DNA of 64,000 bases from an uncultured Prevotellaceae bacterium. Lineage in GTDB: Bacteria; Bacteroidota; Bacteroidia; Bacteroidales; Bacteroidaceae. Position numbers and translations under genes: made by a program. The notes beneath the pieces were generated by a model that made no database searches, was not told the DNA's origin, and saw only the letters and a program-made list of their open reading frames with translations. The stretch spans positions 1 through 64,000 of the forward strand of contig ONFE01000007.1 of NCBI GenBank assembly GCA_900316985.1, read 5' to 3'. Positions 57,705-64,000 of this stretch are shown here, piece after piece (the stretch's first letter is position 1; the number at the start of each line of letters is the position of its first letter).

Positions 57705-58889
57705 TTACCATTCAAGGGCTTTGATGCGCTGCAGGGCTTCACGGATTTTGTCATCTTTGGCGCAGAGGGAGATGCGGATATAGCGCTCACCGTTGGAGCC
57801 GAAGATGAAGCCTGGCGTGATGAAAACACGTGCATCATGGAGTACACGCTCAGTGAGCTCTTCCACATGTTGGTATTTCTCGGGAATCTTACCCCAAAGG
57901 AACATACCCACCTGCTGCTTGTCGAAGGTGCAGCCAAGGGTTGTCATAATCTCCTCGGCAATCTCACGACGGCGGCGGTAGGTCGTGATATTTGCCTCAC
58001 GATGCCATTCTACATCATTGTTCTGCAGGGCTTCAGCAGCAGCCAATTGGATGCCGCGGAATGTTCCGCTGTCGATATTACTCTTGATTTTCAGAATCCA
58101 CGAGATGAATGCCTTGTTGGTGCAGCACATACCTACACGCCATCCGGGCATGTTGTGACTTTTTGACATAGAGTTGAACTCGATGCAACAGTCTTTGGCA
58201 CCAGGTACCTGCAACAGAGAGAGGGGCTTGTCATTGAGAATGAAAGAGTAGGGGTTGTCATTCACTACTACGATGCCGTGCTTTTTGGCAAAAGCCACCA
58301 AACGTTCGTAGGTCTTCATCTGAGCAGCACCGCCAGTGGGCATGTTGGGATAGTTGGTCCACATCAGTTTCACCCGTGAGAGGTCCATTTTCTCAAGGCC
58401 TTCGAAATCGGGCTGCCATCCGTCGTTTTCCAACAGATTGTAATTGACCACTTTGGCACCGAGTATTTTCGAAAGAGATGTATAGGTGGGATATCCGGGA
58501 TTGGGAACCAACACTTCATCGCCGGGATTGACAAAAGCCAAGGTGGTGTGCAAGATACCTTCCTTCGAACCGATGAGCGGCTGTATTTCAGTCTTGGGGT
58601 CCAGTTCCACGCCATACCATTTCTTATAAAAGGCAGCCATTGCATTGCGCAGTTCGGGCGTTCCCATTGTGGGCTGATAGCCGTGGGCATTGGGATCGTT
58701 AGCCACTTCGCAAAGCTTGTCAATTGTACGCTTTGAGGGCGGCATGTCCGGACTACCGATAGCCAGGCTCACGATGTCTTTTCCTTCGGCATTGAGTTGA
58801 GCCACTTCTTTCAGTTTGCGACTGAAGTAGTATTCTTGTACAAGCGAAAGCCTGTCGGCTGGCTGGATGTTAGGCTGATTGTTTTCCAT
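57705..58889 (-). CDS. Class I/II PLP-dependent aminotransferase, aromatic operon
   Basis: A 394-residue fold-type I aminotransferase. Cofactor lysine lies in EFNSMSKSHNMPGWRVGM (about residue 240); VNYNLLENDGWQPDFE, WTNYPNMPTGG and VVVNDNPYSF are other family motifs. Most similar in pattern to LL-diaminopimelate or aspartate/aromatic aminotransferases. Its place between pheA and the DAHP synthase gene suggests that it converts phenylpyruvate and 4-hydroxyphenylpyruvate to Phe and Tyr. Its start overlaps the end of pheA by 20 bp, so translation is coupled. Confidence 0.88.
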   Translation of the reverse strand: MENNQPNIQPADRLSLVQEYYFSRKLKEVAQLNAEGKDIVSLAIGSPDMPPSKRTIDKLCEVANDPNAHGYQPTMGTPELRNAMAAFYKKWYGVELDPKTEIQPLIGSKEGILHTTLAFVNPGDEVLVPNPGYPTYTSLSKILGAKVVNYNLLENDGWQPDFEGLEKMDLSRVKLMWTNYPNMPTGGAAQMKTYERLVAFAKKHGIVVVNDNPYSFILNDKPLSLLQVPGAKDCCIEFNSMSKSHNMPGWRVGMCCTNKAFISWILKIKSNIDSGTFRGIQLAAAEALQNNDVEWHREANITTYRRRREIAEEIMTTLGCTFDKQQVGMFLWGKIPEKYQHVEELTERVLHDARVFITPGFIFGSNGERYIRISLCAKDDKIREALQRIKALEW

Positions 58890-59712
58890 CTTGATATTCT
58901 CCTAATACTTTAAGTTCTTTTGTTAAAGGCATGATAGCGTCTATCGACTGGCGATAGCGGGTAATGTTGTCGTACATCACGTCGATGTAGAACAGGTATT
59001 CCCATTCGTGACCGATAATGGGCAGCGACTGGATTTTTGTAAGGTTGATTTTATAGAAACTCAGAATGCTGAGCACTTGCGAGAGCGAACCTTCCTCATG
59101 AGGCAGAGAGAACACTAAAGATGCTTTGTTCGCCTTGTCGATAGGACGAAGGAAGTCGGCCTTGCGAGGATCGCATTCTACAAGAAAGCGGGTGAAGTTG
59201 TGCTTGTTGTCCTCGATGTTGTTTTCCAGGATCTTCATGCCGTTCATCTTGGCAGCTTCCGCGTGACAAATGGCCGCCATTCCCCGTAATTGATGTTCAT
59301 GGATATACTGGGCGGCTCCGGCGGTGTCCTCTACTTCTACGGCTTTCAGGGTGGGGTGGTTGCTGAGGTATTGGCGGCACTGCATCAAGGCCACGGGATG
59401 GGAATGAACCTCAGTGATGGTGTCCCAGTTGTCTTCAGGCAGACAGCAGATGCAATGGGAGATGTGAAGCTTGTGTTCGCCTACGACGGCGGTACCAGAG
59501 TCGCGTAACAGTTCATAGTTGTGGAGCAGGCTACCGGCGATGGTGTTTTCGATGGCGGTCATACCGATGCAGGTGGGGTCGCGCTTGATATTCTCGAACA
59601 CCTGTTCGAAAGTGGAACAGCAGATTAATTGAATCTGTTCACCCTCAAAGTACTGGTGTGCGGCGATGTCGTGGAACGACCCGAGCTCTCCCTGTATGGC
59701 TATTCTCTTCAT
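58870..59712 (-). CDS. pheA: Prephenate dehydratase
   Basis: A 280-residue enzyme converting prephenate to phenylpyruvate. The catalytic domain (1-180) begins IAIQGELGSFHDIAAHQYF and includes MTAIENTIAGSLLHNYELL and the catalytic NFTRFLVE motif near 171. The C-terminal ACT domain (about 195-275; SLPHEEGSLSQVLSILSFYK) is the Phe-feedback sensor. First structural gene of the operon. It is preceded by a leader-peptide attenuator (59745-59930), so the operon is probably controlled by Phe and Tyr supply both at the mRNA and enzyme level. Confidence 0.94.
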   Translation of the reverse strand: MKRIAIQGELGSFHDIAAHQYFEGEQIQLICCSTFEQVFENIKRDPTCIGMTAIENTIAGSLLHNYELLRDSGTAVVGEHKLHISHCICCLPEDNWDTITEVHSHPVALMQCRQYLSNHPTLKAVEVEDTAGAAQYIHEHQLRGMAAICHAEAAKMNGMKILENNIEDNKHNFTRFLVECDPRKADFLRPIDKANKASLVFSLPHEEGSLSQVLSILSFYKINLTKIQSLPIIGHEWEYLFYIDVMYDNITRYRQSIDAIMPLTKELKVLGEYQDGKQSA

Positions 59713-59744
59713 ATTTTATTCTTAATTCTTAAATTCTACATTCG

Positions 59745-59840
59745 AAAAAGTCCCACCTCATTGTTGTGAAGCGGGACCTTAACGTATTTTGTTTTCGTTT
59801 TGTCTATAAGTTGAAATTTACACGCAACTTCCCGCTTCAC
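59745..59840 (-). promoter_or_regulatory. Transcription attenuator of the Phe/Tyr operon
   Basis: Minus-strand GTGAAGCGGGA (59840-59830, inside the leader peptide gene) is an exact 11-base complement of TCCCGCTTCAC (59776-59766), the antiterminator pair. The latter is also the 5' arm of a terminator: GTCCCGCTTCA, loop CAACAA... then TGAGGTGGGAC (59777-59750; 11 pairs, two G-U), followed by TTTTT (59749-59745). The structures exclude each other. A ribosome stalled in the Phe/Tyr codons leaves the antiterminator free; one reaching the stop codon at 59818 covers it. No classical 1:2 hairpin is evident. Confidence 0.85.
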
Positions 59841-59895
59841 AGTTTCCTGCAAAGTAAAAATAGAAGTAATAGAAAGATGCGTATGACTTATTCAT
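59818..59895 (-). CDS. Phe/Tyr leader peptide (attenuator)
   Basis: A 25-codon frame starting MNKSYASFYYFYFYF and ending with ten more residues (A-G-N-C then E-A-G-S-C-V). Nine of codons 5-15 are Phe (4) or Tyr (5). It starts 27 bp after the -7 box TAAATTTG and ends at TAA 59820-59818, 106 bp before pheA. The codons for C-E-A-G contain the antiterminator arm just past the Phe/Tyr run, as in classic his/phe/trp leaders. The start ATG (59895) follows the A-rich sequence AATAGAGTT. This frame is too short for ordinary gene calling. Confidence 0.85.
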   Translation of the reverse strand: MNKSYASFYYFYFYFAGNCEAGSCV

Positions 59896-59922
59896 AACTC
59901 TATTGATTTTTAAATTCGGGTG

Positions 59923-59930
59923 CAAATTTA
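59923..59930 (-). promoter_or_regulatory. Promoter -7 box of the Phe/Tyr operon
   Basis: Plus CAAATTTA reads TAAATTTG on the minus strand. Transcription start is expected near 59917, about 20 nt before the leader peptide. The rest of 59931-60022 shows no gene. Confidence 0.65.
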
Positions 59931-60022
59931 TAACTTTTATTTGATTCCGACAAACTTTTTGCAAGATTTTTTGCGTTTTGCCTTACATTTTTACTTTTTA
60001 GTTCGGATATGGATTTGCCGCC

Positions 60023-60817
60023 TTATTCTTCTGTCTTCTCAATTTCCTGTAATTTCGCCAGATCTTCCTCAGCGCCTTGCTGGTCACCCGTCTTCTTTTT
60101 CAGCTCGGCTCTTTCCCGGTAGCCTTCTATGGAGAACGGGTTTTGTTCTATTACCTTATTATACCACGAAAGAGCCTTGTCGTATTTTCCCTTGGCTATT
60201 TCCACCTGAGCTTTCAGAATCAGCACGTCTTCAACGTCATCAGCCCGTTCCATCAGCCACTGGCAGTCTTTCTCGGCTTCATCTGTTTCGCCTTGTTCCA
60301 GCAGCAGATGTGCCCTCATCAAATAGGCGTCAGCATAGTTCTCGTTTTGGGCAATGGCACGGGTGAACATGGCAATGGCATTGGTAATGTCTTCCTGGCC
60401 CATACACGCTCGGCCGTAAAGATAATACACCTCGGGATTCTCCTTCGAAAGTAGTAACCCCTTTTCACAAGCCGAAGCCATGGCGCCGTAGTCTTCCATC
60501 AGGAATGCCACCTGAGCCATCCTCAGCAGGATGTTTTCATTTTCGGGCTCTGCTTCATGTAATATTTGGAGTTGCTCATACGAAGCCGTCAATTCATTAT
60601 TCTGCAAGAGTGCCTGCGACAGATAGTCGCGGCATTCCAGATCTTCCCTAATGTTCAATGCGTGGTTCAGACAACGAATGGCCTGTTGCCATTGTCCGGT
60701 TTTCAGGGCCTTGACACCATCATATTTCAGAATGTCGAAATTCTTCTGTTCGTCAGCCAGACGTTTCTCTTCAGAGTTCTCTTCCTTGACTCCGAACAAT
60801 GCTTTCAGGAAATTCAT
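60023..60817 (-). CDS. TPR-repeat protein
   Basis: A 264-residue cytoplasmic protein of stacked tetratricopeptide repeats (about six, from residue 35 to 250), for example ALKTGQWQQAIRCLNHALNI, DITNAIAMFTRAIAQNENYA and KGKYDKALSWYNKVIEQNP. There is no signal peptide. The N-terminus is charged and short. TPR proteins act as scaffolds; no partner is evident. It begins 26 bp after the rhodanese-MBL gene in the same direction and is probably the second gene of that unit. Confidence 0.8.
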   Translation of the reverse strand: MNFLKALFGVKEENSEEKRLADEQKNFDILKYDGVKALKTGQWQQAIRCLNHALNIREDLECRDYLSQALLQNNELTASYEQLQILHEAEPENENILLRMAQVAFLMEDYGAMASACEKGLLLSKENPEVYYLYGRACMGQEDITNAIAMFTRAIAQNENYADAYLMRAHLLLEQGETDEAEKDCQWLMERADDVEDVLILKAQVEIAKGKYDKALSWYNKVIEQNPFSIEGYRERAELKKKTGDQQGAEEDLAKLQEIEKTEE

Positions 60818-60842
60818 GTTGTTTTGCTTTTAATGATAAAGA

Positions 60843-61901
60843 CTACTCATAATGACGCACACGGACATCCATGCCTTCTTTCTGAAGTTGCTCCGCAGTG
60901 GCGCGGAGGTCAGTCTGACTGTAATGATAGGGGAAGAGTACGTGAGGCTTGATGACACGGGCAGCACGTTGCAACTGGTCTGTGGTCATTGTGTAGGGCT
61001 GGTTGCAGGGCAGGAAGGCAACGTCAATGTCCTTTATAGATGCCATTTCGGGAATATCCTCCGTATCACCGGCAATGTAGATACGCAGTCCGTCAATGGT
61101 CAGAATGTATCCATTGTCGCGTCCTTTAGGATGAAACTGCTGATGCCCTTCGGTCGTGTTGTAGGCCGGAACGGCTTCCACCAGAATATCACCCACCTGC
61201 ATTTGGTCACCGTTTTTCATCACCTTGCCATAACCAATCATTTCCGCGCAACGCGCATTGGTGATGAATTGGGTTTTGTCATTAGTGAGTGTGGCTATGG
61301 CTTCCTTGTTGAAGTGGTCGCCGTGTTCGTGGGTTACGAAGATGTAGTCAGCCTTCGGCATCGAGGCGTAATCAGTAGTACGGTTGCCAAGTTTGCCGAC
61401 CGGATCAATCTCAATTTCCTTTCCATCATAAACAATGCGGATGCTGGCATGCATCAGGGCATAGAACTTGACGGTCTTGCCGCTCTTGGTGAGGAAAGTG
61501 TCAATCTCCGTATTGTCGGTAGTCACTTCCTTTCCTGCTTTCTGCCAGGCGAGGATGCCTCCATCAAGATTCGTCACTTGGAAACCGTTTTGAACAAGGA
61601 TATTAGCGGCGGTTACAGAGCGACGTCCACTGCGGCAATAGACGGCTATACGACGGCTCTTATCGAGTTGCTTCAAAGCATCTTCCTTGAATGAAGACTG
61701 CTTCACGTCGATGTTGATGGCATTAGGGAGATGCCCTTCGGCGAATTCCTCTGCTGTGCGTACGTCGAGTATCTGAACTCCGGAACTATCGGCAAGTCGG
61801 GAAAAATCCTCTACGTTTGCGTTTTGAAACAACTGCTGGCTACATGCCGTGTTGGCACCCAGTCCTAATAAAACCATCAAAGATGAGAATAACTTTTTCA
61901 T
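60843..61901 (-). CDS. Rhodanese - metallo-beta-lactamase-fold hydrolase fusion lipoprotein
   Basis: A 352-residue exported protein, probably a lipoprotein (ANTAC, Cys 20). Residues 25-125 are a rhodanese domain with active Cys 89 in VYCRSGRRSVTAA. Residues 143-352 form an UlaG/YtnP-type metal-dependent hydrolase: THEHGDHF (H191, H193, D195, H196), FHPKGRDNGY, IAGDTED and FPYHYSQTD at the end. The pair suggests sulfur or persulfide chemistry, as in ETHE1/CstB-type fusions, but here the order is reversed and the MBL type differs. -7 box: plus CAAAGATA 61923-61930, leader about 15-20 nt. Confidence 0.85.
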   Translation of the reverse strand: MKKLFSSLMVLLGLGANTACSQQLFQNANVEDFSRLADSSGVQILDVRTAEEFAEGHLPNAINIDVKQSSFKEDALKQLDKSRRIAVYCRSGRRSVTAANILVQNGFQVTNLDGGILAWQKAGKEVTTDNTEIDTFLTKSGKTVKFYALMHASIRIVYDGKEIEIDPVGKLGNRTTDYASMPKADYIFVTHEHGDHFNKEAIATLTNDKTQFITNARCAEMIGYGKVMKNGDQMQVGDILVEAVPAYNTTEGHQQFHPKGRDNGYILTIDGLRIYIAGDTEDIPEMASIKDIDVAFLPCNQPYTMTTDQLQRAARVIKPHVLFPYHYSQTDLRATAEQLQKEGMDVRVRHYE

Positions 61902-61922
61902 AATCTAATTCATATTTTGGGA

Positions 61923-61970
61923 CAAAGATAGGAATTTTATGAATGTCTTCCAAATTTTTTATTACTTTTG
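61923..61970. promoter_or_regulatory. Divergent promoters of the rhodanese-MBL and TtcA-like genes
   Basis: A minus -7 box TATCTTTG (61930-61923) and a plus -7 box TACTTTTG (61963-61970). The plus box lies only 5 bp before the ATG at 61976, predicting a leaderless TtcA-like mRNA. Confidence 0.6.
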
Positions 61971-61975
61971 CAACG

Positions 61976-62722
61976 ATGAAAACAGAACAACGGGTAAGGA
62001 AACTGTTTGAGCAGGCGTTGAAGCGCTATTCGCTGATTGCGGATGGCGACCGCGTGCTGGTGGGCCTTTCAGGTGGCAAGGACTCCATGTCGCTGCTTGA
62101 GTTGCTGGCTAAGCGTTCACGCGTCTTCAAACCCCGTTTTGAAGTGGAGGCTGCTTTTGTCAGAATGCGTAATATTCCTTACAAGAATGATGAGGCGTAT
62201 CTGCGGAGTTTTGCGGAATCACTTGGAGTAAGACTGCATATCTTTGAAACGGAATTTGATGAGACAACCGACGAACGCCATACGCATTGTTTCCTTTGCT
62301 CCTGGAATCGCAGGAAAATGCTTTTCAAGGCGGCTCAGGACTTGGGATGCAATAAGATTGCCTTGGGGCATCATCGCGATGACTTGATGGAGACGGCCTT
62401 GATGAACCTGACGTTTGAAGGCAAGTTTCATACGATGCCGCCCCGTCTGCAGATGGAGAAGTTTCCCGTTGAGATCATTCGTCCGCTTTGCCTGATGAGG
62501 GAATCTGATTTGCAAGCCTTGGCTGATCTTCGCGGCTATCACCAGCAGGCTGTGAGGTGTCCTTATGAGGATGCTTCCCACCGTGCAGATATGAAGGAGA
62601 TGATTGCGCACTTTGAGGCCATGAACCCTGAATTTGCCTATACCTTTTTTACGGCCATAGAGAGGACTTTCCCAGAACAGCGTGACCTTAAAGATTTTCT
62701 TAAAAAGAACAAAGAAGTTTAA
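61976..62722 (+). CDS. TtcA-like tRNA thiolation / PP-loop ATPase
   Basis: A 248-residue cytoplasmic PP-loop ATPase of the TtcA/TilS family. The adenylation motif is SGGKDS (residues 32-37). Two cysteines in HCFLCSWNRR (C105, C108) and one in VRCPYEDASHR near 199 match the cluster-binding set of TtcA enzymes, which 2-thiolate C32 of tRNA. LGHHRDDLMETALMNL is the helical family motif. I chose ATG 61976 because the -7 box is 5 bp upstream; an earlier in-frame ATG precedes the promoter. Followed 18 bp later by an envelope protein gene. Confidence 0.88.
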   Translation: MKTEQRVRKLFEQALKRYSLIADGDRVLVGLSGGKDSMSLLELLAKRSRVFKPRFEVEAAFVRMRNIPYKNDEAYLRSFAESLGVRLHIFETEFDETTDERHTHCFLCSWNRRKMLFKAAQDLGCNKIALGHHRDDLMETALMNLTFEGKFHTMPPRLQMEKFPVEIIRPLCLMRESDLQALADLRGYHQQAVRCPYEDASHRADMKEMIAHFEAMNPEFAYTFFTAIERTFPEQRDLKDFLKKNKEV

Positions 62723-62740
62723 GAAATTTGGCAGGAGCGT

Positions 62741-63469
62741 ATGAATGTATTACTTTTGCTCCCGATGAGACGCATCATGACCATAGCAATGACTGCCTTG
62801 ATGGCCATAACAGCCAGTGCGCAGGAAGGAGCCCCCTCCTTACCTCCCCCTGTAGGGGAGGCTTTCGGGGTCGCGGGTTACAAGGAGGCGTTGCCGCTTG
62901 ACACGCTATATCTGCCAACGTTAAACCGTTACGGACAGATGCCCATCAATATGTATCCCTATAGTTTATGGGGTGGCTACCATAATTGGAACCTCCATCA
63001 AGGGCTCAATATGAACCTTGATGCATCTGTGTTCGGTTCGTGGGGTGGCAGCAAGTATCTTGGTACGGGTTTCTCACAGGATGTGTCTCTGATGTACGCT
63101 GTTCCTTTGAGTAAGAAAATGTCATTGGCGATAGGCGGCTATTTCAGCAATACGCTCTTTGCACATGACACTTTCCGTGATGCGGGCATCAGTGCAGTCT
63201 TAGGCTATCGGTTCAATGAGCATTGGGAGGCATACGTCTATGGTCAGAAATCGTTGGTGAAAAACTATTTCCCGATGCCGCTTTATGGGATGGGATATGT
63301 GGGCGACCGCATAGGGGCGGCTGTTAAATATAATGTGAATCCGACGATGAGTTTCGAGGTGAATGTGGAATGGATGGAAACGCCTGCCTATCCAGGACAT
63401 ATTTATATGATGAGGCCCAACCGTATGGAGCCTACCACCCACGGAGCGCCACCGCCTCCTACACCATAA
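62741..63469 (+). CDS. Exported protein, possible outer-membrane barrel, with in-frame repeat
   Basis: A 242-residue exported protein. The signal peptide (MRRIMTIAMTALMAITASAQ; possible start at ATG 62765) is followed at once by a Pro/Gly-rich stretch EGAPSLPPPVGEAFGVAGYK encoded by a G/C-rich palindromic repeat (62827-62888). The rest has alternating aromatic strands (YSLWGGYHNWNLHQGLNMNL, KMSLAIGGYFSNTLFAH, ISAVLGYRFNEHWEAYVYGQ) like a small outer-membrane beta-barrel, and a Pro-rich tail (HGAPPPPTP). No family is recognised. Convergent with the next gene. Confidence 0.65.
   Translation: MNVLLLLPMRRIMTIAMTALMAITASAQEGAPSLPPPVGEAFGVAGYKEALPLDTLYLPTLNRYGQMPINMYPYSLWGGYHNWNLHQGLNMNLDASVFGSWGGSKYLGTGFSQDVSLMYAVPLSKKMSLAIGGYFSNTLFAHDTFRDAGISAVLGYRFNEHWEAYVYGQKSLVKNYFPMPLYGMGYVGDRIGAAVKYNVNPTMSFEVNVEWMETPAYPGHIYMMRPNRMEPTTHGAPPPPTP
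62827..62888. repeat. G/C-rich palindromic repeat inserted in frame (copy E)
   Basis: AGCCCCCTCCTTACCTCCCC, then CTGTAGGGGAGGCTTTCGGGG. CCTCCCC/GGGGAGG form the core hairpin. It encodes the Pro-rich stretch directly after the signal peptidase site. Confidence 0.6.
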
Positions 63470-63472
63470 GTT

Positions 63473-64000
63473 CTATTTTTGGAACAGAATCGGAATCTCA
63501 TATCTATTTAGATATACGTAACTGATAGGAGTGTTGATTTCCTGAATTTGTTTATCTAGTTGCCGGCGCTGAATTTCATAGGTCTTTTGCCGCTTGTGGA
63601 AACGGATGCCGGGGCGGAAACGTAATCTCTTCTCTGTACTAGTTCGCACAAAGGCAAACTTTCCAATCCAGTCGATATACTTGGCGTTTAGTTCAAAACG
63701 GCCATTGGCAACAGCTCCATCAGAACTGAGGTTGGCGTGCAGGTTCTTGAAGTGTAAGAATCGGTAGTGGGCATCAATGACATCCACCTTGGCCACACCG
63801 ATAGGCAGTTTTCCATTTCGCATGGTTCGCATAGCAGCCGTTCGCACCTTGGCATAATCAACCTGGAAATCACCCTTGCAAGCCATATAGTTTACGGTTT
63901 TCACATCGAAGGCTTTTCCAAACTTAATGGAATCAGTAATGAAATTACCTGTAATGTTTTTCTTCTTCTCGTCAAGGGTGAAATCAAAATCAATAGGGCC
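63473..64000 (-). CDS. AsmA-like large envelope protein, C-terminal part (runs off the window)
   Basis: The last 175 residues of a larger protein whose 5' end lies beyond the window; the frame is open to base 64000 (PIDFDFTLDEKKNITGNFIT, then DSIKFGKAFDVKT). A GTG inside it is not a real start. Repeated beta-strand pattern and FAHKGDFQ-like segments (VNYMACKGDFQVDYAKVRTA; VDVIDAHYRFLHFKNLHANL) resemble AsmA/TamB-type proteins involved in lipid or outer-membrane transport. The C-terminus is a basic helix (RFHKRQKTYEIQRRQLDKQI). It converges on 62741-63469 with a 3-bp gap. Confidence 0.6.
   Translation of the reverse strand, partial: GPIDFDFTLDEKKKNITGNFITDSIKFGKAFDVKTVNYMACKGDFQVDYAKVRTAAMRTMRNGKLPIGVAKVDVIDAHYRFLHFKNLHANLSSDGAVANGRFELNAKYIDWIGKFAFVRTSTEKRLRFRPGIRFHKRQKTYEIQRRQLDKQIQEINTPISYVYLNRYEIPILFQK

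Noticed and set aside
63473-63904. A complete 143-residue gene with a GTG start
   Set aside because: The frame stays open to the window edge and the upstream codons continue the same AsmA-like pattern, so it is the end of a longer gene.
1-64000. tRNA or rRNA genes
   Set aside because: No cloverleaf-like segment with T-loop GGTTCGA or conserved rRNA sequence was seen on either strand by eye.

Overview
The window looks like a chromosomal segment of a Bacteroidales bacterium, most likely a Prevotellaceae member. The evidence is the Bacteroidetes -7 promoter box TAnnTTTG (often TATCTTTGCA) ahead of many genes, a flavodoxin/DUF2023 pair, T9SS-like C-terminal tails on secreted enzymes, many small lipoproteins, and pectin-degrading enzymes. 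There are no rRNA, tRNA or CRISPR features and no intact transposase.

Layout. 1-6.5 kb: an XRE regulator, a small membrane protein, a Dna2-like nuclease-helicase, a chimeric transporter/isomerase relic and a repeat-rich spacer. 6.5-22.3 kb: a pectin and plant-wall region without SusC/SusD, holding an alpha/beta hydrolase, two PL1 lyases, a GH43-PL10 enzyme, a cupin lipoprotein, a thioredoxin-esterase fusion, small envelope proteins, a GH9 relic and a serine hydrolase broken by one stop. 22.3-27.8 kb: BASS transporter, pyrK-pyrD, TraB-like protein, slyD-aroC. 28-36.6 kb: GPx-nitroreductase fusion, a broken membrane protein, two methyltransferases, a ZIP transporter, a subtilase, flavodoxin/DUF2023 and a VanX-like relic. 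36.6-43.8 kb: secreted ankyrin protein, an ECF sigma operon, metY. 44-51.3 kb: M48 protease, HTH protein, NfeD/SPFH, degenerate UDP-GlcNAc epimerase, EEP nuclease, a 390-bp inverted-repeat element. 50.8-55.5 kb: RND efflux operon. 55.7-59.9 kb: Phe/Tyr operon (pheA, aminotransferase, DAHP synthase-chorismate mutase, tyrA). 60-64 kb: TPR protein, rhodanese-MBL protein, TtcA-like enzyme, envelope proteins.

Most notable signals. (1) The Phe/Tyr operon has a complete ribosome-type attenuator: a 25-codon leader peptide with nine Phe/Tyr codons in eleven, an 11-bp antiterminator and an 11-bp terminator. (2) Four intergenic promoters share a rigid upstream array of GCGACA boxes, with the nearest box 51-52 bp from the -7 box; they appear to drive two small envelope proteins and two short non-coding RNAs. 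(3) G/C-rich palindromic repeats sit in frame inside three exported proteins, and other short repeats form parts of two more. (4) Five genes are broken or chimeric, and several unusual domain fusions are intact.
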